From contig OZ241379.1 in the NCBI GenBank assembly GCA_965200685.1, forward strand, positions 1,550,001 to 1,614,000: DNA of 64,000 nt. Reading direction: 5' to 3'. The notes under the pieces were generated by a model that saw only the letters and a program-made list of their open reading frames with translations, did not search any database and had not been told where the DNA came from. This stretch comes from Bin5 sp965200685 (GTDB lineage Bacteria > Chloroflexota > Anaerolineae > Caldilineales > Caldilineaceae). The position numbers were made by a program, and so were the translations under genes. Positions 44,284 to 52,019 of this stretch are shown piece after piece (position 1 is the stretch's first letter; every line of letters starts with the position of its first letter).

Positions 44284-44313
44284 ATTATACGAGAGGGTAC
44301 AAAAAATTGTCAA
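44284..44313 (-). promoter_or_regulatory. Strong promoter of the PhyH-sugar transporter operon
   Basis: Minus strand TTGACA (44308-44313), 18-base spacer, TATAAT (44284-44289): both consensus hexamers are perfect. It lies 62 bases from the ATG at 44221. Confidence 0.75.
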
Positions 44314-44333
44314 CTATAGGGTTTACTGTGTTG

Positions 44334-44371
44334 TCTGTCAGGATGGTAGGATTATCAGGATTTTTGCTCGT
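44334..44371 (+). repeat. Partial copy of the 143-bp repeat
   Basis: TCTGTCAGGATGGTAGGATT and ATCAGGATTTTTGCTCGT resemble positions 46165-46213 of the tandem repeat array. This isolated copy lies on the other side of the ATPase gene. Confidence 0.55.
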
Positions 44372-44539
44372 TTGACGGGTTCACATGGGTTGATAGGCTT
44401 ATATTTGTCAACGCATCAGTTGTTTAGGTTTTGGCAGTGGCGAGATAGCATGGTATCTTAAGACATAATCTACTCTACGGACAACAAGAGGCAGTGGTCG
44501 GCGTATACCCGCGCTGCCGTAACGAGAGACATCAATCTT

Positions 44540-45895
44540 ATGCCCATAGACAGAATCGCTTTGAAGAACTTCCGCTGTTTTCGGAAGGCACAGAGTGCCC
44601 GCCTAGCCCCCCTGACCCTGCTGGTAGGTGAGAACAACACTGGCAAGACATCTTTTCTGGCCATGCTGCGGGCCCTGTGGGATGTTGCCTATAGCGAGCG
44701 TGTGCCCGATTTCAAGGAAGATCCCTATGACTTAGGCAGTTTTGACGAGATCGCCCATTACCGAGGGGGCAGGGGCGGCCGGGCGGATACCTTTGGGGCA
44801 GGATTTAATTTTACCTCTAAGGGTGCTAGAGAGAATGTATCGTATCAATTCACAGTCACGTTCAAACAGAAGGGGAATGTGCCGCTTCCCGTGTACATAC
44901 GCCTGGCCTGCCCAGACCAAGAGATTTGGTTGGAGAATTTTGAAGAAGATGAAATTTGGCAGCTTCGTTTTGGGACATCCAAAGGTGCTTGGCAGGGGGA
45001 GATGCCCCGCGGGTTTGATTTAGACCGTAATTCACCGCCGACTTCCCTCTTTTTTATGATACTACAGAGCCAAATGGAAGATCAAGAAATCATGAATGAA
45101 CTGACCCCATTAGACGGCTCTGTACAATCTACTGCAGAGGATTGGAAACAGATCCAAGATCTTATCTTTCGTTTTGGACTTTTTGGACTCGGAGGTTTAT
45201 TCCATCGCGAACAGAGACCGTATGCCGGGGCACCTGTGCGCGCCAAGCCGCAGCGTACCTACGACCCGGCGCGCCCGACCCGGGACCCAGAAGGAGATTA
45301 CATTCCCATGTATCTCGCCACTGTGCAGAATCGGGAGAATTGGGAAACCGTCAAGGACGGGCTTGAACAGTTCGGGCAAATGTCTGGGCTGTTCAATGAA
45401 ATCTCTGTCAAGCAGTTGGGTGGGAAAACGAGTGGGCCGTTTCAGGTACAGCTCAGGAAATCCGGCCGCAAGGCAAAAGGGCCGACGCGCAATCTGATCG
45501 ACATGGGCTACGGTGTCAGCCAAGTTCTGCCTGTCATTACCGAGATGCTGCGCGGCGATGGCCCGTCCATGTTTCTGTTACAGCAACCGGAAGTGTATCT
45601 CCATCCCAGAGCCCAAGCTGCTCTGGGCAGCTTGTTTGGCAAGATTGCCCGCCCGGACCAACAATTGGTGATCGAGACCCATAGTGCCCACCTGATCGAC
45701 CGGGTACGTATGGATGTGCGCGATGGCACCACACCCTTAACGCCTGAGGATGTTTCCATTCTGTTTTTTGAATACAACGATTTAGATGTATACATTCATT
45801 CGCTGGAATTGGATCAAGAGGGGAACATCCTAAATGCACCGACCAGCTATCGCCAGTTCTTCATGGAAGAGACGCGGAAGTCACTCGGGCTGTAG
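44540..45895 (+). CDS. AAA family ATPase (OLD/SMC-like, AAA_15/21 type)
   Basis: 451 residues. Opening IDRIALKNFRCFRKAQSARL leads into Walker A GENNTGKTS (residues 30-38). The C-terminal half has the ABC-like signature GYGVSQVLPVI, Walker B variant SMFLLQQPEVYLHPRAQA (Gln348-Glu351) and ETHSAHLIDR with the switch His. No TOPRIM nuclease follows. These ATPases often serve as sensors in antiviral systems, paired with a small nuclease encoded immediately downstream. Here a broken PIN-like ORF follows with no gap. Function as a defence component is inferred from family and neighbours. Confidence 0.82.
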   Translation: MPIDRIALKNFRCFRKAQSARLAPLTLLVGENNTGKTSFLAMLRALWDVAYSERVPDFKEDPYDLGSFDEIAHYRGGRGGRADTFGAGFNFTSKGARENVSYQFTVTFKQKGNVPLPVYIRLACPDQEIWLENFEEDEIWQLRFGTSKGAWQGEMPRGFDLDRNSPPTSLFFMILQSQMEDQEIMNELTPLDGSVQSTAEDWKQIQDLIFRFGLFGLGGLFHREQRPYAGAPVRAKPQRTYDPARPTRDPEGDYIPMYLATVQNRENWETVKDGLEQFGQMSGLFNEISVKQLGGKTSGPFQVQLRKSGRKAKGPTRNLIDMGYGVSQVLPVITEMLRGDGPSMFLLQQPEVYLHPRAQAALGSLFGKIARPDQQLVIETHSAHLIDRVRMDVRDGTTPLTPEDVSILFFEYNDLDVYIHSLELDQEGNILNAPTSYRQFFMEETRKSLGL

Positions 45896-46005
45896 ATGTG
45901 CGCGATTCTTGACAGTGATGTCGTCCACTAGGTGTTTGGATCCGACCGCCGGTCGGCGCGGAGTTCTTCGATTTGGCCGCAAGAACCTATGCGGCTGCTA
46001 GATGA
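45896..46005 (+). pseudogene. Broken PIN-like ORF following the ATPase
   Basis: The ATG at 45896 begins at the base after the ATPase stop. It reads MCAILDSDVVH, then an in-frame TAG (45929-45931), then VFGSDRR, and after a frameshift near 45950 AEFFDLAARTYAAAR before a stop at 46003-46005. The pieces together resemble the start of a small PIN-like protein (Asp after ILD, then VFG). One stop and one frameshift in 110 bases imply a dead gene. Everything beyond has been replaced by the tandem repeats. Confidence 0.5.
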
Positions 46006-46023
46006 TTCCGTCGCTTTTTGTCT

Positions 46024-46440
46024 GAATCAGGATGTACAGGATGGTTGGATTGTCAGGATTCCTGCTCGTCTAGCTGCCTGTATCATCCTACCCACCAATC
46101 CAATCCTGCAGATCCCTGAATTCCCTTACTCCTGATGAAGACGATTGGATCCCCGATTCTTTGTCAGAATCAGGATGTACAGGATGGTTGGATTATCAGG
46201 ATTCCTGCTCGTCTAGCTGCCTGTATCATCCTACCCACCAATCCAATCCTGCAAATTCCTGAATTCCCATACTCCTGATGCAGACGATTGGATCCCCGAT
46301 TCTTTGTCAGAATCAGGATGTACAGGATGGTTGGATTGTCAGGATTCCTGCTCGTCTAGCTGCCTGTATCATCCTACCCACCAATCCAACTCTGCAATCC
46401 TGCAAATCCCTGAATTCCCATACTCCTGATGCAGACGATT
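46024..46440. repeat. Three tandem copies of a 143-bp repeat
   Basis: Units start at 46024, 46167 and 46310 with GAATCAGGATGTACAGGATG; spacing is exactly 143 bases. Unit 3 has a 9-base insertion near 46390. Each unit contains AGGATGG..GGATT words and their complements, so it can fold. The array abuts the stop codon of the HsdM-S gene and the end of the broken PIN-like ORF. Confidence 0.93.
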
Positions 46441-46442
46441 TG

Positions 46443-48374
46443 CTATCCGCCCCACACCCGCCCAATGGCTGCCTGAATTTTCCCCTCAAAGCGTCCAATC
46501 TGATCGCGCGCCCCGTCGAGCACCTTCTGATAGCCCTCTATCTCCGCTACGATCTCCCGCTGCACTTCCAACGGAGGCAGAGGTAAGCGAAACGATGAGT
46601 ACTGTTTTGCATTGATGTTTGTCAGTGTTCCCGTCTTTGAGTTGCTTACAATCCATTCCCACCAAGAATCCGATTTGGAAATATGAAAGACATACTCAGG
46701 AAGAGCCTTAGTAGGGTCAATACGAAAGCGAATTAGGTAGCCCGCATATTGGTAAGTGCCAAGGAGATTTCCATGAAGGTACGTGCGCCCTACTGACCCA
46801 GATCGTGCAATGAGTAGATCACCCGGTTCAAGAAATCGGTCCGACTGGATTATAGATGGCGAAACAGGGTCATCGGGCTTGAGTTCGCCCCTGTCTGTGA
46901 GATCAGTGATTCGTACATACCGAACCTTGCCATCGTAGGGAACTTTGCGAGCCACAGAACCATACTGCGGCTTGCCCAAAATTATCTCACCCAGCTCTAC
47001 CCACTCATATTTCGTTTCGTTCACTCCCTTCTCTCTATACCGCTCCCCGCTCAAATTGTACTCACCATTGCCAGCGATCTTCCCCTTCTCAACCACCAAC
47101 CCTACGTCCGACTGCAACACATCCACCACCTCCCCAGACCGCACCCTACCCAGATAGGCAGACAGCTCCCCTCGCACAAGCGGTAGATCATCCCTCTCTA
47201 TCGGTCTGCGCTGCGCGCCCAAGTCATAACCATCATGTTCGATCTTGAAAAAGGCTATGTGTTCCACCCTGCGCGCCAAAGCCCTGTCCAAGATCAGGAT
47301 CGAGGTCTTGACCCCAGAATAGGGCTGAAACACCCCAGACGGCAGCGATACCACCGCCACCAACATCTCCTCTACCAGCAATTTGCGGAGTTGCTTGTAC
47401 GCCTGCTGACTCTGGAAGATGATCCCCTCCGGCACAATGATGCCCGCACGACCAACAGACGTCAGATGCTCGGCTATGTAGGACACGAACAGCACCTCGC
47501 TGCGCTTTGACCTCACCACAAACCGACTGTGCGGGCGGATGCCTCCCTTCGGCGTCATAAACGGCGGATTGGCCAGGATCACATCCGCATACTCATGCCA
47601 GCGTTCCTCGCTGGTAAGCGTATCGTACTCATAGATGTGCGGATCCACAAAGCGGTGTAGGTACAGGTTCACCAACGACAGACGCACCATGTCCGGCGAG
47701 ATGTCATAGCCGCAGATATTGGCAGCCAGCTGCCCCCTCTCCGCGGGCGTGAGGGTGCTGTGCCCCTGGTCATCGGTGTTGGCTGCCAAGATATGCTTAT
47801 AGGCGGAGATCAGGAACCCCGCTGTACCGCAGGCCGGGTCGAGCACCCGTTCCTCTTTCTGCGGGTTCAGGAGCGCAACCATGAAGTCGATGATATGGCG
47901 TGGGGTGCGGAACTGGCCCGCATCGCCTTGGGAGCCGAAGACCGAGAGCAGGTACTCAAAGGCATCGCCGAGACGTTCGGAGTGGTCATAGGTGAACTCG
48001 TTGATGACCTTGAGGAAGGCGCGCAGGGTCTGGGGGTCTCGGTAGGGTAGATAGGCGTTGTTGAAGATGGTACGGAAGAGAGGGGGGATGCCGGGGTTCT
48101 GTGGCATTCTCTCAATGGCTTCTGCATAGAGGTTGAGCATGGCATGGCCGCCTAGGCCGGCACGCATCAGCTTGGTCCAGCCGTAGTGTGCGAAGTCATG
48201 GGCGAAGAACTTGCGCTGGCCGCCGAGCTCCTCGCTGAGGGCGTCGAGGTCATCCATGAACTTGTAGATGAGCGCGATGGTGATCTGCTCGACTTGGCTC
48301 TTGGGGTCTGGGACCTTGCCCACGAGGATGTCTCGGGCCGTGTCAATGCGGCGTTTGGTTTCTGTGTCTAACAT
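46443..48374 (-). CDS. Type I-like DNA methyltransferase fused to a specificity half (HsdM-HsdS)
   Basis: 643 residues. Residues 1-130 are the HsdM N-terminal helical domain; SAM motif I is DPACGTAGFLISAY and the catalytic motif NPPF. The HsdM body ends near 430. From about 455 to 605 a single HsdS target-recognition half follows (YEWVELGEIILGKPQYGS; LEPGDLLIARSGSVGRT; LPLPPLEVQREIVAEIEGYQ), and the end is a coiled coil. It would methylate adenine. With one recognition half it must dimerise to read a bipartite site. No HsdR gene is near, so restriction is absent or supplied elsewhere. Confidence 0.88.
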   Translation of the reverse strand: MLDTETKRRIDTARDILVGKVPDPKSQVEQITIALIYKFMDDLDALSEELGGQRKFFAHDFAHYGWTKLMRAGLGGHAMLNLYAEAIERMPQNPGIPPLFRTIFNNAYLPYRDPQTLRAFLKVINEFTYDHSERLGDAFEYLLSVFGSQGDAGQFRTPRHIIDFMVALLNPQKEERVLDPACGTAGFLISAYKHILAANTDDQGHSTLTPAERGQLAANICGYDISPDMVRLSLVNLYLHRFVDPHIYEYDTLTSEERWHEYADVILANPPFMTPKGGIRPHSRFVVRSKRSEVLFVSYIAEHLTSVGRAGIIVPEGIIFQSQQAYKQLRKLLVEEMLVAVVSLPSGVFQPYSGVKTSILILDRALARRVEHIAFFKIEHDGYDLGAQRRPIERDDLPLVRGELSAYLGRVRSGEVVDVLQSDVGLVVEKGKIAGNGEYNLSGERYREKGVNETKYEWVELGEIILGKPQYGSVARKVPYDGKVRYVRITDLTDRGELKPDDPVSPSIIQSDRFLEPGDLLIARSGSVGRTYLHGNLLGTYQYAGYLIRFRIDPTKALPEYVFHISKSDSWWEWIVSNSKTGTLTNINAKQYSSFRLPLPPLEVQREIVAEIEGYQKVLDGARDQIGRFEGKIQAAIGRVWGG

Positions 48375-48411
48375 GAATATGATTGTGGTCAGCAGAATGA
48401 ACTGTCAACAG

Positions 48412-49464
48412 TTACTGGGTTGCCAGCTTCCCCCGCATCCGCACATACTGGGCATAATCGATCTCAACGCGCTGTTGTATGTACTCCCTCGTTTGGGGGG
48501 CCCGCTTTTGTACATCGCGAATCTGTTCGGTTATGCGTATTGCAAACACATCGGAGCCGGCTCCACTGCCGTAACTGACCATCAGCACCTGCTGGCCCGG
48601 CGCGGCTATGTCCAAAATTGCGGTCAGCCCAATCATAGCGGACCCGGCATAGGTGTTGCCGATCTCCCCCACGAGCAGGCCCGTTTCCCATTGGGCCTGT
48701 GTAAAACCAAGAGAGCGCATGGCCCGCTCAGGGAATTTGATGTTCGGTTGATGGACAACCACATGATCGAACCCTTGGGCCGTCACCCCCAACTCTTCCA
48801 TCATCTGCTCGGCAGCCAAAATAACGTGGCCGAAGTAGCCGGGATCACCGCTGAACCGCTCTGCATGGCGAGGATACTGACTGCCGGGCCGTCGCCAAAA
48901 ATCGGTCGTGTCGGACACATAGCTCATACTGCGTTCAATGACCGCCAAGGACTCCTCTGCGGGGCCCAGCAACATAGCCGCGCCGCCCGCGCCGGCCGTG
49001 TACTCCAACGCATCGCCGGGGCGGCCTTGGGCTGTATCCATGCCAATTGCCAGCGCGTAGGCGGCCATGCCACTGCCCACAAAGCCCATGGCGGCCTGCA
49101 TGGCCTCTGTCCCCGCTTTGCAGGCGAACTGCCAATCTGCTGCTAGGGTAGCTGGGGTAGCACCGATGGCCTGCGCGACAATTGTGCCTGTGGGCTTGAC
49201 CGCATAGGGATGGCTCTCGCTGCCGACCCACACGGCTTGAATCTGTTGAGGCTCAACAGATGAACGGGCCAAGGCATTGCGGGCAGCTTCAATGCTCATG
49301 GTCACTGTATCTTCATCTAGCCCTGGTACAGCCTTTTCCGTCACCGGGCTTGTTTCGTTCCCCGCGCTCCAAATGCGGCTGATCTCCGAACCCGGCAGGC
49401 GATAGCAAGGAACATATGCACCGTACCCAACGATACCCACAGGTTGAAGCGGTTGATTTAGCAT
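48412..49464 (-). CDS. Hydroxymethylglutaryl-CoA synthase (archaeal type)
   Basis: 350 residues. The catalytic Cys115 lies in WQFACKAGTEAMQ, the catalytic Glu in WVGSESHPYAVKPTG and the His in VVVHQPNIKFPERA. The end has SYGSGAGSDVFAI. These match the archaeal-type HMGS with thiolase fold rather than the eukaryotic type. It condenses acetyl-CoA with acetoacetyl-CoA in the mevalonate route. GAGAGGAAA precedes the ATG. It lies 34 bases after the HMG-CoA reductase gene and is likely its operon partner. Confidence 0.95.
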   Translation of the reverse strand: MLNQPLQPVGIVGYGAYVPCYRLPGSEISRIWSAGNETSPVTEKAVPGLDEDTVTMSIEAARNALARSSVEPQQIQAVWVGSESHPYAVKPTGTIVAQAIGATPATLAADWQFACKAGTEAMQAAMGFVGSGMAAYALAIGMDTAQGRPGDALEYTAGAGGAAMLLGPAEESLAVIERSMSYVSDTTDFWRRPGSQYPRHAERFSGDPGYFGHVILAAEQMMEELGVTAQGFDHVVVHQPNIKFPERAMRSLGFTQAQWETGLLVGEIGNTYAGSAMIGLTAILDIAAPGQQVLMVSYGSGAGSDVFAIRITEQIRDVQKRAPQTREYIQQRVEIDYAQYVRMRGKLATQ

Positions 49465-49498
49465 TGATTTTTCCTCTCACTGCAGTAAGCCTGTGCAA

Positions 49499-50881
49499 TT
49501 ACTGGTTGTCGGCGGCCAGACACTGCAGCAGCTCTCTGGCCCGTTCAACGCGGACGTTCCCTTCGTCCACCAATTGTGCGGCGATGCGCGCCACAGCCGC
49601 GCCCTTCGCACCGGCCGCCATAGCCATCTGACGTGCATGTAGACGCATATGACCTCGTTGAATTCCCGTTGTTGCCAGGGCCCGCAGCGCGGCCAGATTC
49701 TGGGCCAATCCTACCGCGACAACAACCTCGCTCAAGGCCCGCGCCCCAGACACACCCAGAATTTTCAGTGCTAAACGAGCTGTCGGATGACTGCGGGTCG
49801 CCCCGCCTACCGTACCGATGGAGAGGGGAAGTTCTAGGCGTCCATACAGAAATTCAGCAACCCCGCTGGTTCGTGGTGAGCGGTTCGTAGTGCATACCTT
49901 CTCGCCACGCAGACACTCGCTAGTGGGATGACGAACCACACGCCACTCTGTGAGCGCGCGGTATTGGCCATCGCGCGCGGCCCAAGCGTGAGCACCCGCC
50001 TCCACGGCCCGCCAGTCGTTTCCCGTAGCCAACAGGAGCGCATCAATGCCGTTAAAGATCCCTTTGTTATGGGTGGCAGCCCGATAGGGGTCCGCGACCG
50101 CGAAGGCATTGGCTTCGGCAATCCTACGGATCGTCTCTGCCCCCTCATACTCGACACTATCGAATGCATCTGCTGGGATCTCCACCTCTGCCCAGGCCCG
50201 ACGGCGGTCACTTAGATTTGATAGAATCTGCAGGCCTGCCCGTCCCCCAGTGAGCTGTTCCAATTGAGGCGCAATGGTCTCGGCCGCAGTGTTGACCGCA
50301 TTGGCCCCCATCGCGTCCCGACAGTCGAACAGCAGATGCACGATCAGCATTGGCCCAACCGAGGTATGCGGCAGAAGGCGTACTTCAATATCTTGAGGCC
50401 CTCCCCCCATACGTGTGATCGTCGGGCTGGTGTCGGCAGCCGCCAGAAGCGAGCCTCGGGCGGCCAAAATCTCTGCCTCAGCCCCAGAAACATCCGGGAC
50501 ATCCAGCAGTTGAATCTGCGCGATCATCAGCGGCTCTGTGCTATCCGTGCGGAAACCACCCCCGGCCCGGGCCAGGAGAGCAGCCGCGCTGACCGCCGCC
50601 ACCACCGATGGCTCTTCGATGGCCATAGGTACCAGATACTCCTGCCCGTTGATCAGAAAATTGGTGCCGATGCCCAACGGAAGCGCGTAGCAACCGATAA
50701 CATTTTCGATCATCTTGTCGGCCTGTTCCGTATGAAAGCCCATGGTGAGGAGATCGACTTCTTCAGCCGTCAGCGCGGCCCAATCGGCGATAAAGGCGAT
50801 TCGCTCTTCCAGACTTCTCTTATAGAATCCCCGCTGTCGCGCCGTTCGCACATCCACCGCTGCAGGCGGATCATCTCGCAC
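49499..50881 (-). CDS. Hydroxymethylglutaryl-CoA reductase (class II)
   Basis: About 460 residues from GTG 50881, 7 bases after AAAGGAGAG. Signatures: ENVIGCYALPLGIGTNFLIN with EEPSVVAAVS, DCRDAMGANAVNT, THNKGIFNGIDALL and catalytic His in GHMRLHARQMA. Class II (NADH or NADPH) as in Pseudomonas and many Chloroflexota. It makes mevalonate for isoprenoids with the adjacent synthase. Odd: residues about 320-340 (RHPTSECLRGEKVCTTNRSP) have no place in family members and coincide with a palindromic repeat at 49863-49925. Confidence 0.93.
   Translation of the reverse strand: MRDDPPAAVDVRTARQRGFYKRSLEERIAFIADWAALTAEEVDLLTMGFHTEQADKMIENVIGCYALPLGIGTNFLINGQEYLVPMAIEEPSVVAAVSAAALLARAGGGFRTDSTEPLMIAQIQLLDVPDVSGAEAEILAARGSLLAAADTSPTITRMGGGPQDIEVRLLPHTSVGPMLIVHLLFDCRDAMGANAVNTAAETIAPQLEQLTGGRAGLQILSNLSDRRRAWAEVEIPADAFDSVEYEGAETIRRIAEANAFAVADPYRAATHNKGIFNGIDALLLATGNDWRAVEAGAHAWAARDGQYRALTEWRVVRHPTSECLRGEKVCTTNRSPRTSGVAEFLYGRLELPLSIGTVGGATRSHPTARLALKILGVSGARALSEVVVAVGLAQNLAALRALATTGIQRGHMRLHARQMAMAAGAKGAAVARIAAQLVDEGNVRVERARELLQCLAADNQ
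49863..49925. repeat. ATTCGTGGTGAG-family repeat inside the HMG-CoA reductase gene
   Basis: Contains TTCGTGGTGAG at 49864-49874, CTCGCCACG near 49902 and CTAGTGGGATGACGAACCAC at the end. The arms CGTGGTGAG/CTCGCCACG pair with one mismatch. The same words build the palindrome at 5563-5600. Reading frame is preserved across it. Confidence 0.65.
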
Positions 50882-51036
50882 GAGGTTCTCTCCTTTGCAC
50901 TGCAATGTTGCGTTTTACGGAACTGCCCTTATTCTACTCTCTTTTTCTATTTCTGCGTAATATCCAGTTATTGAAACCATAAAAGTAGCAACCAAGTGCA
51001 AAATGCGGTATGAGAGTATAATGATAGGGAAGGTAA

Positions 51037-51318
51037 AATATTGGGAAGGCTGGATATCATTATACTCCTCCGCCATTTGCTGTCAGGGCAAACAAAGACT
51101 ATACCCGGCCCCAAACATATCGACCGTCCCTATGTGGTCGAGATACATTCCGCGATCACGCCCAAATTGAGGGTGCTGATATCTATGAGACACAAGAGTA
51201 CACAGGATGGACGCCACCGGGCGAACCAAATCCTGAGATTCATCGGAACGGCCCTTGGCCCTACCTAGCATGGCCAGCATATGTAGCTTGGTGGCATGAC
51301 TATATTAGAGACGATTAG
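51037..51318 (+). CDS. Small ORF without a canonical start codon, protein-like
   Basis: After a TAA at 51034 the frame is open for 93 codons to a stop at 51316. The translation has protein-like composition: GKAGYHYTPPPFAVRANKDY near the start, and IEGADIYETQEYTGWTPPGE followed by the Trp-rich PWPYLAWPAYVAWWHDYIRD at the end. There is no ATG, GTG or TTG in the frame; ATT at 51040 is the only candidate. It is 17 bases upstream of a lipoprotein gene. Either it starts at a rare codon or its 5' end was lost. No family recognised. Confidence 0.35.
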   Translation, partial: NIGKAGYHYTPPPFAVRANKDYTRPQTYRPSLCGRDTFRDHAQIEGADIYETQEYTGWTPPGEPNPEIHRNGPWPYLAWPAYVAWWHDYIRDD

Positions 51319-51335
51319 AGGAGGAGGAAACCAAC

Positions 51336-51830
51336 ATGCGTCACAAAATGAACATAGCCCTCATGCTCTGCTGCCTTTGCCTGCCTCTGCTGGCTTCGTG
51401 CGGCCGCATCGTGGGGAATACTCTGCTCTACAATGAATGGCGTAGGGGGTGTCCCGGATTCCCCAGCCGCGCAGAGGTAGAATCGGTTCTGGCTGAACAC
51501 CAAGAACTTGTGCAACGCATTGAGAAGGTGGTTCCTGCCGCAAATGCTACGTACGAGGCTAAACAGCAGGAACTTGTGCTACGTGAGGATGTCACTCTCG
51601 ATGAACTGTCTGTCATTGCTGATCTATCTGTCATTGCTGATCTAAAGGACAGCCAGGTGCATTATGTGTGGGTCTATATTGATTCTTGTCCAGGGGGCAG
51701 CTATATTGACATCGAGTACTTAAGTGCTTCACAAAGGGTGCAGATTCTCAAGATCCTGGATGAAGCTGGCGCGCGCGAGGAAGGTCCCAGGACATTTTTT
51801 GGTGTTCCCTTTCTACTGAGTGGTTATTAG
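51336..51830 (+). CDS. Small secreted lipoprotein of unknown function
   Basis: 164 residues. Signal with lipobox LASC (residues 19-22: LLASC); the mature part has three further Cys, a Glu/Gln-rich helix and an exactly repeated LSVIAD segment encoded by an 18-bp tandem duplication (51609-51626 and 51627-51644). AGGAGGAGG precedes the ATG. The protein is probably anchored in the outer leaflet of the membrane. I do not recognise the family. A degenerate copy of its beginning lies downstream. Confidence 0.7.
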   Translation: MRHKMNIALMLCCLCLPLLASCGRIVGNTLLYNEWRRGCPGFPSRAEVESVLAEHQELVQRIEKVVPAANATYEAKQQELVLREDVTLDELSVIADLSVIADLKDSQVHYVWVYIDSCPGGSYIDIEYLSASQRVQILKILDEAGAREEGPRTFFGVPFLLSGY

Positions 51831-51916
51831 AGCCCGTCGAGCCCTGGAGGTAGATGGCAACAGTGCATGAAACTGCCCCTCGCCACCCCTTTGGCGAGCA
51901 GCATCGTCCCCTACGG

Positions 51917-52019
51917 ATGAACATAGCCCTCGTGCTCTGTTGCCTCTACTGACTTCATGCGATGACATGGAGGATGGACGGATCCGTGACCTTGCTGGCG
52001 CGGCAAATCAAATTCTGCT
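51917..52019 (+). pseudogene. Decayed copy of the lipoprotein gene start
   Basis: ATGAACATAGCCCTCGTGCT at 51917 is almost identical to the start of the preceding gene (codons for MNIALxLCC). A deletion and frameshift follow; reading on in another frame gives LLTSCDDMEDGRIRDLAGAA, a lipobox-like remnant. The end is overrun by the convergent antiporter-like gene. Confidence 0.55.

Noticed and set aside
46024..46440. CRISPR array
   Set aside because: The three units are near-identical over all 143 bases with no unique spacers, and no cas genes adjoin them.
46278..46586. ORF spanning the third 143-bp unit and the HsdM-S end
   Set aside because: Its frame derives from the repeats, which recur with the same peptide, and it is antisense to HsdS coding.
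48268..49146. 292-codon plus-strand ORF across the HsdM start and the HMG-CoA synthase gene
   Set aside because: It lies antisense to two well-supported genes; His/Leu-rich translation typical of shadow frames.
50264..50974. 236-codon plus-strand ORF opposite HMG-CoA reductase
   Set aside because: Antisense to conserved reductase motifs; composition is Arg/His-rich without domain signs.
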